A DNA stretch of 64,000 nucleotides, from positions 1,240,001 to 1,304,000 of the forward strand of contig NZ_CP047958.1 of assembly GCF_014304815.1 (NCBI RefSeq), in the 5' to 3' direction. A program made the position numbers and the translations under genes. The notes beneath the pieces are model-generated. The model was not told the origin of the DNA, did no database searches, and was given only the letters and a program-made list of their open reading frames with translations. This DNA comes from Synechococcus sp. MIT S9220. Lineage in GTDB: Bacteria > Cyanobacteriota > Cyanobacteriia > PCC-6307 > Cyanobiaceae. Of this stretch, positions 17,234 through 27,548 are shown in pieces (positions within the stretch are counted from its first letter, which is position 1; every line of letters begins with the position of its first letter).

Positions 17234-17809
17234 ATGGGACGACACCCTGTGATGGTGAGGCAGGTCTGCCCACTGATTCCCTTCGACCATGCTCAATGTC
17301 CGGCGGTTTTCGCTACCGCGGAGTTTGTCTGGACCGAAGACGCTGCTCTTGAACTGAGCTTCAGCCTTGGCCCGAAGCTGGCCGAAAGCAGCGTCGATGG
17401 CCTCTTGTTCAACAGCACTAAGGAAGAGAACACGTCACAGAGGCAAGACAACCTCTGGAAGCACACCTGTTTCGAAGCCTTTCTTGCTCGTCCGGGTGAC
17501 GAAGGGTACTGGGAGGTGAATATTGCGCCGAACGGAGACTGGAACCTTTATCAATTCAGCAGTTACCGAACGGGTGGCATGGCAGAGCCACTGGCGGAAC
17601 TCCCTGAAGTGCACTTCAGCATGGAACGTGTTGGTTGCCGCTGCACCATTCAGATTCCACTCCAGCCCTGGTGGCCTCACGCAGAGATTCCTGAAATTGC
17701 CCTGAGCATGGTTCTGGAAGACAAAAGTAAATGCCTAAGTTATTGGGCTTTATCCCATCCAGCAGACAAGCCAGACTTCCATGACCGGAGGGGTTTTCTG
17801 CGTTGGTGA
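17234..17809 (+). CDS. DOMON-like domain protein
   Basis: 191 residues of beta-sandwich type: WTEDAALELSFSLG, DNLWKHTCFEAFLARPGD and YWEVNIAPNGDWNLYQFSSY match the DOMON-like (carbohydrate-binding-like) family found in cyanobacteria and proteobacteria. DOMON folds bind haem or sugars, and the ligand here is unknown. There is no signal peptide, so a cytoplasmic location is likely. The start could be the ATG at 17252 (MVRQVCPL) instead of 17234. Its stop codon overlaps the GTG start of the following transglycosylase gene (GTGA), a sign of translational coupling. Confidence 0.8.
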   Translation: MGRHPVMVRQVCPLIPFDHAQCPAVFATAEFVWTEDAALELSFSLGPKLAESSVDGLLFNSTKEENTSQRQDNLWKHTCFEAFLARPGDEGYWEVNIAPNGDWNLYQFSSYRTGGMAEPLAELPEVHFSMERVGCRCTIQIPLQPWWPHAEIPEIALSMVLEDKSKCLSYWALSHPADKPDFHDRRGFLRW

Positions 17810-18810
17810 ACAGTCATCTGCCTGACACCAGGGTCTGGGTGCGTTGTCTGATGAGCATTGCTGTTCTGCTCAGTCCGATCACCGTGGCCTGCAAGACAGT
17901 TGAAACCATCGAGACGGCTATTGATGCAACGCCAAGCAGCGCAACAATCCCGAACCTGCCAAAGCAGGCAGACCGGCCCGTTGCTCCGAATGGTCGGAAT
18001 TATCCCTTGGTGCCGAAAGAACCAAGGGATATCGCCGCGCTGATTACCGATATCGAGGCTGCCTTAATCACCCCGGAGCTGGCTCAACAAGACCTCGCCG
18101 CTCTGGCACACCAGCAACAGGTGATTTACAGAGTTCTCTCCAAGCGCCCGCAGCTGAGTGAGAACGTCCGCTCCCAAATTGAACCGCGCTGGCGCTGGGT
18201 CTTTGACCAGCACATCGCTGCCCGCAGAGAATTCCTAGCAATGCACCGTGGACCTGCATCGTCCACATTGCCGGCCTGGAGAATCCAGTCACCTGCGTCT
18301 GCTGATCAATTACTTAAGGCCTACCGCAGTGCCTCTGCGGCCACAGGGATCGACTGGACTGTTCTGGCTGCAGTGAATCTGGTGGAAACCGGAATGGGAA
18401 GGATCGATGGCGTTTCCGTTGCCAATGCCCAGGGTCCGATGCAGTTTTTACCAACCACCTGGGCAGAACCAGGCATCGGCAATGGTGGCAATATCCGTGA
18501 CCCGTGGGATGCCATTCATGCTGCAGCTCGCTATCTCGTGAGGCGCGGGGGGTTGAAGGACATCCGCAACGGCCTTTGGGGTTACAACAACAGCGACCAC
18601 TACGGCCGAGCCGTGCTCCATTACGCAGCACTGCTCAAGGAAGAGCCACTGACCTATCGCAGTCTTCACCAATGGCAGATCCATTACGCCTCCTCAGGCG
18701 GTGACCTTTGGCTGCATGAGGGTTATGAGCAACGACAACCGATTGGGGTGAACGACTATCTGCGACAAAACCGCCACAGTGCTCCGCTGAAGGAAGAGCT
18801 CCAGCCCTGA
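17806..18810 (+). CDS. Lytic transglycosylase (SLT domain) lipoprotein-like
   Basis: About 334 residues. The C-terminal half is a soluble-lytic-transglycosylase domain with the catalytic glutamate in AVNLVETGMGRIDG and the following AQGPMQFLPTTW and YLVRRGGLKD motifs, and a typical repeated YNNSDHYGRAVLHYA segment. These enzymes cleave peptidoglycan glycan strands with anhydro-ring formation. The N-terminus has a hydrophobic segment ending in PITVACK, a borderline lipobox (Thr at -3), so it may be an outer- or plasma-membrane lipoprotein. The start is GTG at 17806, with TTG at 17803 possible. It is coupled to the DOMON-like gene. Confidence 0.85.
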   Translation: MNSHLPDTRVWVRCLMSIAVLLSPITVACKTVETIETAIDATPSSATIPNLPKQADRPVAPNGRNYPLVPKEPRDIAALITDIEAALITPELAQQDLAALAHQQQVIYRVLSKRPQLSENVRSQIEPRWRWVFDQHIAARREFLAMHRGPASSTLPAWRIQSPASADQLLKAYRSASAATGIDWTVLAAVNLVETGMGRIDGVSVANAQGPMQFLPTTWAEPGIGNGGNIRDPWDAIHAAARYLVRRGGLKDIRNGLWGYNNSDHYGRAVLHYAALLKEEPLTYRSLHQWQIHYASSGGDLWLHEGYEQRQPIGVNDYLRQNRHSAPLKEELQP

Positions 18811-18914
18811 AACAAGACGCAGACATGGGTTGAAGAAGCTGCAGCAGTGGCCATCCCCCCTGGCCTTTCATCGTCTGGCATCTACGCTTCGGAGATCAGG
18901 ACTCAACAAGCTGC

Positions 18915-19592
18915 GTGGCAAAAGAACTCACCCATCGCGCCGACGAACTGGCCGGTCTCGGCTGGTCTGCTGACGATGTCAGTCGCTACGCCGAACTCTG
19001 GGAGTATCGGCAGCGCTGGGGGGCTATGAACCTGGAACGGGAAGATCGTCTTTTTCTGCGCAAAGCCGAAGCAGCTCTGCCCGTGCTGGCAACCGGCAAA
19101 GCCACTGTCAAAAAGAACACGCAAGACAAGTCGTACTACCGCTGGCTGCGTTTCCACCTGGATGCCATGAGTGCGGCACAGTCCCAGATGCAGCTCACTG
19201 AAGGATCACAGGGAGCGTGGCCGATTCTTCTGGAGGAAGAGTTGCGTCTCTTAGACCATTACCAGCCTGTCCTTGGTCTTCCGGACACGATCAAAGCCAA
19301 GAGCTTTGATGCCTTCCGGGAGCAGATGGCTGAACAGGCTTCTGCGCTGGACGGCAAGGAAATGCAATTACGCAGCCATGACTTTCAGGCCGCGCTGGCG
19401 GAACTGAAAGAAAAGGAGAACAGCAAATGGCGTCATTTACGCGAACTCACTGGGGAACAGCCCTATCCGGTGTTGCTGGGCGGAACGGTCGACAGCTTTC
19501 GCAGTGAAGTGCGCAGCAAGTTGACTCCGCTGCTGCGTCAGACCCTTCCCTCACTGGCGGAAACCGACAAACCTGATCCAGATGCCGGCTGA
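18915..19592 (+). CDS. Conserved cyanobacterial protein of unknown function
   Basis: 225 residues starting at a GTG. It is highly helical and charged: TRADELAGLGWSADDVSRYAEL opens it, followed by QRWGAMNLEREDRLFLRKAEAALP and a middle segment DKSYYRWLRFHLDAM. No signal peptide, membrane segment or known catalytic motif is visible. The structured, low-bias sequence and its place just upstream of metY suggest a real soluble protein. Co-transcription with metY is possible across a 52-base gap. Confidence 0.72.
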   Translation: MAKELTHRADELAGLGWSADDVSRYAELWEYRQRWGAMNLEREDRLFLRKAEAALPVLATGKATVKKNTQDKSYYRWLRFHLDAMSAAQSQMQLTEGSQGAWPILLEEELRLLDHYQPVLGLPDTIKAKSFDAFREQMAEQASALDGKEMQLRSHDFQAALAELKEKENSKWRHLRELTGEQPYPVLLGGTVDSFRSEVRSKLTPLLRQTLPSLAETDKPDPDAG

Positions 19593-19617
19593 GGTCGCTC
19601 GATCGCTGCACCGCTAG

Positions 19618-20973
<1,356 letters not shown>

Positions 20974-20989
20974 TCGGAGATGTTGTGAC

Positions 20990-21883
20990 ATGGCTCTGAT
21001 CCTCCCGGCTAACTATCACAAGATCACCGCCGTTGAACGCAATCGCATTTCCTGGATCAAACCAGAGCAGGCAGAACGTCAGGACATCCGGCCCTTGAGG
21101 ATCGGAATTCTGAACATCATGCCCTTGGGGAAACAGTACGAATTCAACCTGCTGCATCCACTGGGACTTTCAGTGCTGCAGATCGAACCAATCTGGATTC
21201 GTTTGCAGACCCATGCGTACAAGAGCTGGGACCAATCTCACCTTGACGGCCTCTACAAAAGCTGGGACGAGGCCAATGCCAAGGGACCTCTTGATGGATT
21301 AATCATCACCGGCGCACCTGTTGAACATCTCGATTTTGAAGAGGTGACCTATTGGAGAGAATTCGTAAAACTGGTTGATGAAGCACGCATCAGCTGCGCC
21401 AGCACTCTTGGTTTGTGTTGGGCCGGATTTGCATTGGCGTATCTGGCTGGGGTACGCAAAGTGCCACTTCAGCAGAAACTCTTTGGGGTGTTTCCGATGC
21501 GCAGCCTTGTGCCAGGCCATTCTCTGATGGGAACTCAAAACGATCAATTTCTCTGTCCGCAAAGTCGCTACGCGACGCTTCCAGATACCGCGATGGAGGC
21601 AGCCCAACGACAGGGGCGTCTGCGACTACTGGCACATGGAGAGTCGGTCGGCTACACGATCTTCGAAACACCAGATCAACGACAACTGATGCATCTTGGG
21701 CATCCCGAATACAACGTCGACAGAATTCTGGCGGAAATGGAACGAGACAAAGCCCGGGGCGATGTACCGCCACCACAGAACTTTGATTCCGACCATCCTC
21801 AGACTCTTTGGAGATCACACCGAAATCTTCTCTTTCAGCAATGGCTGTGGTTCTGTTATCAACGCGTGAGTTTTCAAGCCTAA
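20990..21883 (+). CDS. metA: Homoserine O-acyltransferase, MetA family
   Basis: 297 residues. The MetA pattern is clear: ILNIMPLGKQYEFNLLHPLG near residue 40, GLIITGAPVEHLDFEEVTYW, the catalytic cysteine at Cys143 in GLCWAGFALAYL, and the C-terminal His/Glu region LMHLGHPEYNVDR. MetA activates homoserine by acyl transfer; whether the acyl donor is acetyl- or succinyl-CoA cannot be told from sequence by eye. With MetY next to it, acetyl-homoserine would be the matching product. The gene follows metY closely on the same strand. Confidence 0.92.
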   Translation: MALILPANYHKITAVERNRISWIKPEQAERQDIRPLRIGILNIMPLGKQYEFNLLHPLGLSVLQIEPIWIRLQTHAYKSWDQSHLDGLYKSWDEANAKGPLDGLIITGAPVEHLDFEEVTYWREFVKLVDEARISCASTLGLCWAGFALAYLAGVRKVPLQQKLFGVFPMRSLVPGHSLMGTQNDQFLCPQSRYATLPDTAMEAAQRQGRLRLLAHGESVGYTIFETPDQRQLMHLGHPEYNVDRILAEMERDKARGDVPPPQNFDSDHPQTLWRSHRNLLFQQWLWFCYQRVSFQA

Positions 21884-21919
21884 TCGAAACGGAAAATATC
21901 GACTCCATAGAAAACATCC

Positions 21920-22162
21920 ATGCATCCTCTTGAAACCTTTAGCCAATGGCGCCGACGCTGGTTTGGCTGGCTGCCGATCCATCAACGATGGGAGCGATCA
22001 GCCGAGGACGTTGCACCAGAACGACATGATGATTGGTTACTGGATCTCATCAATCAACAAGAAGCATCAGCACTGTTTCCACATCTCAGCAAAGAGCGAG
22101 CAATTCTTCAATACCAAAAAATACGGCTCCAGATGCGTGAACAAGAACAGCGCGGTTACTAA
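21920..22162 (+). CDS. Small protein of unknown function
   Basis: 80 residues: tryptophan/arginine-rich N-terminus (MHPLETFSQWRRRWFGWLPI), then a helical and acidic middle (WLLDLINQQEAS) and an EQEQR tail. The tryptophan-rich cationic start could contact membranes. The frame is clean, starts at an ATG and follows metA by 36 bases, so it might be the last gene of that operon. No family identified. Confidence 0.55.
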   Translation: MHPLETFSQWRRRWFGWLPIHQRWERSAEDVAPERHDDWLLDLINQQEASALFPHLSKERAILQYQKIRLQMREQEQRGY

Positions 22163-22509
22163 AAAACTTTAAGCCAATACAGCCGCGTGATCAGAATCAA
22201 TTGCTGAACCTCCTAATAAGATTTAGAGGCCAGATCAGACCAAGCGAAATGAAAGCGAATGAATTCTCGCAATCAATTCTTTGCAATCCTTGAGCAATTC
22301 AACAACCAAAGAACATCACAGAATCAAAAACAGCTCGGGTGTCACAATGTCAACCTGAATGATGACTTTGATACATCATTGACTTCAAGATCAAACACAA
22401 GGAAAAATTTGCACAGGCATCAGGCACCGTCTGGATCAGGATCAAGCTTGTTGATCTCCCACAACGGTCCAGCTCACATCAACTGGATTGAATTCGCCAT
22501 AATTGTGTC
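22163..22509. other. AT-rich spacer, no convincing gene
   Basis: An 84-codon frame (22259-22513) is open but its residue mix (Asn, Ser, Gln, His) looks like translated non-coding DNA, and it overlaps the next start. I see no RNA gene. This spacer opens the AT-richer accessory stretch that continues to about 26.5 kb. Confidence 0.55.
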
Positions 22510-23052
22510 ATGAAAAATCTTCTAGTGAAACTGCTCGGCCCCTTGCTGGCGATCGCAGGCGTGCTCGGGCTTACTGGTTCATCGATTCTCTGGAACTTTC
22601 AGGGTCGCACTCTGGGACTCCCTGCCACGGTTATATCCTTGTTAGTGCTTGCTGTCGGAATTGTTCTGCTACGTCCCCTGCAACCAGCAGCATCAGCAGA
22701 GATCAGTGAAATTGTCGAAGATCAAAGATCCGAAGTCACCACAATTGCCTCTTCGGACGAAAGTTCGGAAGTTCAGAGCGGACAAAACAGCGCAACAACT
22801 GAGTTTGAGCAAAATTCAACTGATTCAAATTCAGTTGATGCGTCCAAAGAGAAAAAGCTGTCGTTAACGACAGCCGAAGCGATCGCAGCTCAACTTGCAG
22901 TAGCAGAAGCGGATCAGCCTGAGCGCGTTCTGGTTAACTTTGCTCCGAATGCCTTACGTCCGGGAAATTCAATTCGGCCTAATAAGAGGGCTCCAGGAAA
23001 AAATTTGTCGGGTTTCCGGGATATGGCTTCTGATTTGTTCAAAACCAATTAA
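22510..23052 (+). CDS. Small two-helix membrane protein with long acidic tail
   Basis: 180 residues: a first helix (LLVKLLGPLLAIAGVLGLTG), a second hydrophobic helix (ATVISLLVLAVGIVLL, about 39-55), then a long Ser/Glu/Asp/Gln-rich region of low complexity and a C-terminal basic segment (RPNKRAPGKNLSGFRD). The disordered acidic region is unusual for a core membrane protein. The domain order suggests a membrane anchor with a cytoplasmic or periplasmic linker that might bind a partner through the basic end. No family recognised. Confidence 0.68.
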   Translation: MKNLLVKLLGPLLAIAGVLGLTGSSILWNFQGRTLGLPATVISLLVLAVGIVLLRPLQPAASAEISEIVEDQRSEVTTIASSDESSEVQSGQNSATTEFEQNSTDSNSVDASKEKKLSLTTAEAIAAQLAVAEADQPERVLVNFAPNALRPGNSIRPNKRAPGKNLSGFRDMASDLFKTN

Positions 23053-23198
23053 CTCACTCTGAAGGATAATAAAGAAATCGTTTTTCATCGATTGCCATAC
23101 GCATCGTAAAATTTTTAATCATTACTGAATCAGTATTGAACAAACACTTCTAGCCAATTAAGTTTACGACAAGCATACTTAGGCCAATATCTTATTTT

Positions 23199-23717
23199 CT
23201 AGGGTCTGCAGTACTTTCTGATAAAAACAATAGATTGAGAATCACCAAGCTGGTCAGCTTGGGCCCAATCCAAACATGCTCGTTCAAGATCGTTTGACAT
23301 TTCCATCGCCATTCCATGATTGAAGTGAGCTGCGCCATCGTTAGGATTCATTTGAATCGCAACATCGAAATCAAGAATGGCACCAGATAGATCACCAGAT
23401 CGCGCCCTCGCAATACCTCGACTGCCATACGTTTCGCTACTTGTTGAGTCAAGCTCTATTGACCTGCTGTAATCAATAATTGAACCCTCAAAATCACCAT
23501 ATCTAGCTTTAGTAACACCACGATATTGGTATGCAGCTGCATTCTCTGGATCCAGCTCAATGGCCCTATTGAATTCAATCAAGGCTCCATGATAATCGCC
23601 GGATTGTAATTTTTCAGCACCATCCTTGAGATAAGAATCAAAATTGGAAGCCAGACCTGGAGGGACAAACGTTAAAAGACAAACCATCAACGAAGCTATA
23701 ATGATCCGTAAAGGCAT
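23199..23717 (-). CDS. Exported tetratricopeptide-repeat (TPR) protein
   Basis: 172 residues with a signal peptide (MPLRIIIASLMVCLLTF, cleavage likely after GLAS) followed by tandem TPR units. Each shows the G-Y-E/N-A pattern: SGDYHGALIEFNRAIELDPE, KARYGDFEGSIIDYSRSIELD, RSGDLSGAILDFDVAIQMNP. TPR proteins form right-handed superhelices for protein contact. Its periplasmic or lumenal location is inferred from the signal sequence. It stands alone in the AT-rich stretch, and the spacing to neighbours argues against an operon. Confidence 0.82.
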   Translation of the reverse strand: MPLRIIIASLMVCLLTFVPPGLASNFDSYLKDGAEKLQSGDYHGALIEFNRAIELDPENAAAYQYRGVTKARYGDFEGSIIDYSRSIELDSTSSETYGSRGIARARSGDLSGAILDFDVAIQMNPNDGAAHFNHGMAMEMSNDLERACLDWAQADQLGDSQSIVFIRKYCRP

Positions 23718-23820
23718 TGTCTGAAATGACTTACTAAAACCAGTTTAGTCAACAGGCTGAGCTCAGCATCTTGACATGAAATCTCAGGGTATTGATCTCA
23801 AGAATCAGAGTCATTAGCCA

Positions 23821-24255
23821 TCAAGCTTGCGTGATCGGCTCCTGATCAATCAAAACCAACTTCCAATTATTCGGATCATACTCACCATCACCAAACATAA
23901 TATTCGAAGCTTCATCCAAGCATGATGCTTCGACTTCCACCGTTTTTTCAATTTTCTGGTTCCAGAAAGAATAGATATGACCTTCCTCGTAATAAGCAAA
24001 CGGCTTTGATGGCATCTGTGAATCAGGGAGCCAATCATCAAGAGCAATAATGTTATTAGTAATTTTTTCAATCATTTTCAACGTATCAATATCACCGTCT
24101 TCGAAATAGCCTTGCCAATTCATCTCAGCCCATTTTCCATTGTCCTCCATATACAAAACATAAGCCTCATCTTGAACCGTCTCACGCATCAAGCAAAAAT
24201 TTTCACCAGAAAACTCATATTCAGCGGATTGTAGCTTGTTACTGTCAGGCATCAT
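23821..24255 (-). CDS. Acidic protein of unknown function
   Basis: 144 residues, strongly acidic (many Asp/Glu, several Trp and Tyr: NWQGYFEDGDIDTLKMIEK, YYEEGHIYSFWNQ). It begins MMPDSNKLQ, with no signal peptide. Aromatic-rich beta segments alternate with acidic loops. The composition resembles host-range or defence-type proteins of mobile regions in some bacteria, but no specific match is possible from sequence reading. Position in the AT-rich stretch supports accessory status. Confidence 0.6.
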   Translation of the reverse strand: MMPDSNKLQSAEYEFSGENFCLMRETVQDEAYVLYMEDNGKWAEMNWQGYFEDGDIDTLKMIEKITNNIIALDDWLPDSQMPSKPFAYYEEGHIYSFWNQKIEKTVEVEASCLDEASNIMFGDGEYDPNNWKLVLIDQEPITQA

Positions 24256-24638
24256 GAGAAATCATCTTGATCTTGTACGAATCAAAAACACGAACTAACT
24301 TTAATTTTATAGGAATTCAAAATCTAGCATCTCAGATGATCCATTGAGTTTCGAGCACTTAGTGTGACGATAGTATCCCTAACACTGTCATGCACGCCAG
24401 ACAGAGCTGATTTGTGGAGGTGGGTTGGAGGGGAGTGCGTGACATGAACAAGTAGCTAACAAACGGTTTTCGATTCGACAGATCTCGAAAGGACTGGATC
24501 CCGATATGAAACCAAGCTGAATCTTCATACAAGCAATTCAGCAGGCATTCATGGAAAAAAGAAACGACATAAGACATGTAAACTTGTAGAATCAAAATAT
24601 CATTTTTGGGGTTCCAAGACCTCAATTTCCAGGCAACC
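24256..24638. other. AT-rich spacer, no convincing gene
   Basis: The only long frame (24359-24640, minus) starts inside the following gene and has an unnatural residue mix, so I treat it as chance. No palindrome, tRNA or riboswitch is visible. Confidence 0.55.
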
Positions 24639-24875
24639 ATGGCAAATTCAAGATTGAAAGGAGCCTGTTATGTTGTGCACCTAAATGACGGCAATCTCTT
24701 AATTGAAGTCGATTGCTTTGAAACCTATGCAGAAGCATTGCAACAGTTCAACCAAACGATTGAACTAGGGTCATTTGGCCGTTGGAAAGAAGTGTATTTA
24801 GAGGGAAAAGATAGAGCAGGTCAATTCGTTGATATTTATCAAGTTCATGACTTTGGCAAGAACAGGTCAGACTGA
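24639..24875 (+). CDS. Small protein of unknown function
   Basis: 78 residues: MANSRLKGACYVVHLNDGNL, then LLIEVDCFETYAEALQQFN (a short amphipathic stretch) and IELGSFGRWKEVYLEGKDRAG, ending in a charged FGKNRSD tail. I place the start at the ATG at 24639; a longer frame opens at 24606 but adds unlikely residues. The beta-rich, mixed-charge composition indicates a soluble fold. No family recognised, and it has no operon partner. Confidence 0.6.
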   Translation: MANSRLKGACYVVHLNDGNLLIEVDCFETYAEALQQFNQTIELGSFGRWKEVYLEGKDRAGQFVDIYQVHDFGKNRSD

Positions 24876-25013
24876 ACTGAACTCTCTCAAATTCGAATGC
24901 GCCTACATGCAAGGTTCTCCAAACACATACCAAGCTATACAGTCAATTTTGTAGACCGATTTGAACATGATCAACAGTCATCAGTTCAATAGCCCGTTAG
25001 AGCCAATCATGCA

Positions 25014-25301
25014 GTGTCATTGGTCTATTTTTGGTACGTATGGGGGAAGACAGCTTCAGCTGCAGAACTGATACTGAGAGCAACTCGCAGTGGAGCAGTG
25101 CTCATCGACTGGCATTGGTACAAAGATCTATCGGATGAGCAGAGGGGTCTCTACGATGAGCTGATTCAGATCGAGACAGAAATTTATTTGAGTCCAAGAG
25201 ACTGCAAGCAACTCGTGAAGGGGCTTACACGGATAGGAGTCAAGACACCAACACAACTCAGAGAATGGTTTACCGCCTTGGCTGAAGCAGAAGATGATTA
25301 G
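25014..25301 (+). CDS. Small protein of unknown function with GTG start
   Basis: 95 residues. The N-terminus has a hydrophobic, aromatic run (MSLVYFWYVWGKTASAAELILRA) and the rest is helical and mixed charge (YDELIQIETEIYLSPRDCKQ, WFTALAEAEDD). The hydrophobic start could be a weak membrane anchor or just the core of a helix. The start is a GTG; an upstream ATG at 25009 is in another frame. No family is recognised. It shares the AT-rich surroundings of its neighbours. Confidence 0.5.
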   Translation: MSLVYFWYVWGKTASAAELILRATRSGAVLIDWHWYKDLSDEQRGLYDELIQIETEIYLSPRDCKQLVKGLTRIGVKTPTQLREWFTALAEAEDD

Positions 25302-25472
25302 CGGAGAAAGGCGCAGCTTCTCATACATTCAAAGAGATAAACAGCATTTCAATTAATCATTGGTTCTATTGAGAGAAATTTATTTAACAACCAATGATGT
25401 CGTTAGCAAAGGCATGAGATCTATACGGGCATCGAACAGAAAAGAGCAAGATGATTCGCTGTTGATCCTCCA

Positions 25473-25901
25473 TCACAATGACGAAGAATCAACTTCTTGA
25501 CAGGTGCCTATTACATTAATTTCCATAGTGATATTCCTTTGTTGAATCCTCTGCGCATAGGTGTACTCACTTACAGGATCAAGACTGATTCGGATTGTTT
25601 CTTCACTTGTACTGAAACCTTGTCCAGACCTGCCTGTACTAGAGAGTACACCGTCAATCATCTCAGCATTCAACCATTGACCGCCCTTGAACATCACCAT
25701 TCTTCTCTGAGGATCAATGATGAATGTCTCGCTTTGCTTGCCTTTGTTTTGCTGAATGATTTCAGAAGTATTTGTATTGGCAACTTTTGAGGTGAGATCG
25801 CCTTTGCAATGGAGATAAATCAGCTCTTCAGCAATCACAGAAGTGCCAGAGGTCAGCAGAACAGAAAACAGAGTGAGAAGAATCATTTCTGTCAGAAACA
25901 T
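25473..25901 (-). CDS. Exported protein of unknown function
   Basis: 142 residues with a clear signal peptide (MFLTEMILLTLFSVLLTSGTSVIAEELI, cleavage likely after VIA). The mature part is beta-strand-like, with two isolated cysteines (LHCKGD and IGTCQE) that could pair, and a Ser/Thr-rich middle. The paired cysteines near both ends of the mature part are typical of small secreted domains. It is followed on the same strand, 20 bases away in the direction of the next gene, by another exported protein, so they may be co-transcribed. Confidence 0.7.
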   Translation of the reverse strand: MFLTEMILLTLFSVLLTSGTSVIAEELIYLHCKGDLTSKVANTNTSEIIQQNKGKQSETFIIDPQRRMVMFKGGQWLNAEMIDGVLSSTGRSGQGFSTSEETIRISLDPVSEYTYAQRIQQRNITMEINVIGTCQEVDSSSL

Positions 25902-25921
25902 AGATTATTTCAGACTATTTG

Positions 25922-26233
25922 CTACTTGACGCCAAATGAATACTGAGGACATCTTTGCTCAATCCCAGGGTAAAATCTACTGTTGATTTGTTGCTCGCTC
26001 ATTGAGGCAAGTTGGTCAATCTTTTCTGGGTATTGACCAATAACCAATCCTATAGCCATTCCTTCATTCATGCCTCGATCATATGAGTTCATAACGCTTA
26101 CATTTTCTCCTTTCATGATTGAGCAATAAGCATCAACCATTTGATTGATCATAAATTCAGAACTCATTACAGGCGCTCCAATGACACATGCTGCTGTGAC
26201 ACCTGAGAGAGAAAGTAAGGAGTTGCGCTTCAT
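25922..26233 (-). CDS. Exported protein of unknown function
   Basis: 103 residues from the ATG at 26233 (a longer frame opens at 26281). The signal peptide is MKRNSLLSLSGVTAACVIGAPVMSS, followed by a helical polar mature part with two cysteines (AYCSIMKG and EQRCPQY). This pairs with the next gene downstream (25473-25901): two adjacent small secreted proteins with two cysteines each. No family recognised. Confidence 0.66.
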   Translation of the reverse strand: MKRNSLLSLSGVTAACVIGAPVMSSEFMINQMVDAYCSIMKGENVSVMNSYDRGMNEGMAIGLVIGQYPEKIDQLASMSEQQINSRFYPGIEQRCPQYSFGVK

Positions 26234-26542
26234 GAGTGATTGACTTTTACCATTAATAGCACTACCTAAAGAACCTGCCATCGTTTGCCATGAGCATAAG
26301 GCTTCAAGACTCCAATCCCCGAGCTGCTAAAAAATAGCCATAGAGATTTTTATCTCCTTCATACTCTGTTGGCCTGAGAATGCTTCATTGGCAGACAAGA
26401 GGCCGAAAAATCTGATCGCAACTTGAACCGGACGGAAAGCGTGAACCGATCAAACCCTTACTGTGTTTCAGGTGGCTTCTAAGGGGATATCAATCAACTG
26501 ATCAACACAACATGAGATCAGCTGAACCTTTGTGATTGGTGC
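26234..26542. other. Spacer upstream of the exported-protein pair, no gene seen
   Basis: About 300 bases at the right end of the AT-rich accessory stretch, before the ccsA terminus. I see no coding frame with good composition and no RNA gene. It probably contains the promoter of the exported-protein pair and the 3' end of the ccsA transcript. Confidence 0.5.
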
Positions 26543-27499
26543 TTACTCGAAAAACCAGCCATAGCTGTGCAATCCGATGCCAAGAAGATTGACCCCGATG
26601 TAACACACAACAATCACAACCAAACCGAAAGCGGCGACAAGTGCCGGACGCCGACCTTGCCAGCCTCTGCTCAGACGTGTGTGGAGATAGGCGGCATAGA
26701 CCAGCCAGCAAATCAACGCCCAAGTTTCTTTGGGATCCCAACTCCACCAACTTCCCCAAGCCTCATTCGCCCAAACGGCCCCACTAATGATGCCGACGGT
26801 GAGCAATAGAAAACCCACGGTGATCGTGCGATAGCTCAAGCTGTCGAGCTGCTCGGTGCGACTGAAATGAATGGATGAAAGCTGAACTTCCGGCGGGTTC
26901 TGGACGGCAACAGCGCCTTGCATCGACAACAGCTTCGGTCGTCGATAAGAACCGGTTCCGATGGAGCTGCTGCGAAGTTCCAACTCTTCACCGCGGTCCG
27001 TCAGCAGCACGGCAACCGACAACAATGACCCCACCATCAGAGCCGCGTAGCTGACCATGATCACGCTGACATGCATCACCAACCAGCTACTGCGCAGGGC
27101 CGGCACGAGTGGTGATGCTTGCTGCAGCTGGTCGGGTAAAGCAAAGCTGGCAAAGGCAATGCAGCCAAGGCCCATCGGGGTTGCGGCAGCTGCCACCAGT
27201 GGCGATGTCCAGTTGCGTTCAACCAGAAGTTGGGTGAGTGTGCAGGCCCAGGCCAGAAAACAGAGCGATTCGTAGAGGTTACTGATCGGGAAGTGTCCCG
27301 ATTGCCACCAGCGCAGCACAAGCTGAGAGGTGAGCAAGAGGTTGGAAAGGGCGATCAGCGAGCGCACACCGCTGGAGCTCCGACCATTGGACAATGCCCA
27401 GAAACTCCACGGCAGAGCGACCAAGAGAAAGGCAAAGGCCATCAGACCCAGAAGCAGAACAGGTTCCGAAACGATCGCTTCCAGACCGGAAAACCCCAT
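26543..27499 (-). CDS. ccsA: Cytochrome c biogenesis protein CcsA
   Basis: About 318 residues from the ATG at 27499 ([10 protein letters not shown]); a longer frame to 27589 overlaps the permease gene. Eight or so membrane helices and the diagnostic tryptophan-rich haem motif [20 protein letters not shown], with the preceding WANEAWGS, identify the CcsA haem handling protein. CcsA and CcsB form the system II haem lyase that attaches haem to c-type cytochromes on the outer side of the thylakoid and plasma membranes. ccsB is not in the window. It follows the LPS-export genes on the same strand. Confidence 0.93.
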   Translation of the reverse strand: MGFSGLEAIVSEPVLLLGLMAFAFLLVALPWSFWALSNGRSSSGVRSLIALSNLLLTSQLVLRWWQSGHFPISNLYESLCFLAWACTLTQLLVERNWTSPLVAAAATPMGLGCIAFASFALPDQLQQASPLVPALRSSWLVMHVSVIMVSYAALMVGSLLSVAVLLTDRGEELELRSSSIGTGSYRRPKLLSMQGAVAVQNPPEVQLSSIHFSRTEQLDSLSYRTITVGFLLLTVGIISGAVWANEAWGSWWSWDPKETWALICWLVYAAYLHTRLSRGWQGRRPALVAAFGLVVIVVCYIGVNLLGIGLHSYGWFFE

Positions 27500-27548
27500 C
27501 AACCACCTCAAGCAGAGGACGTACTGACATTGATTCTGACGGTCTGGC

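Noticed and set aside
22259-22513. 84-codon plus-strand frame upstream of 22510
   Set aside because: Asn/Ser/His-rich composition typical of translated non-coding DNA; overlaps the next start.
24359-24640. 93-codon minus-strand frame in the AT-rich spacer
   Set aside because: Starts inside the 24639 gene, has an improbable residue mix and no ribosome site; judged chance.
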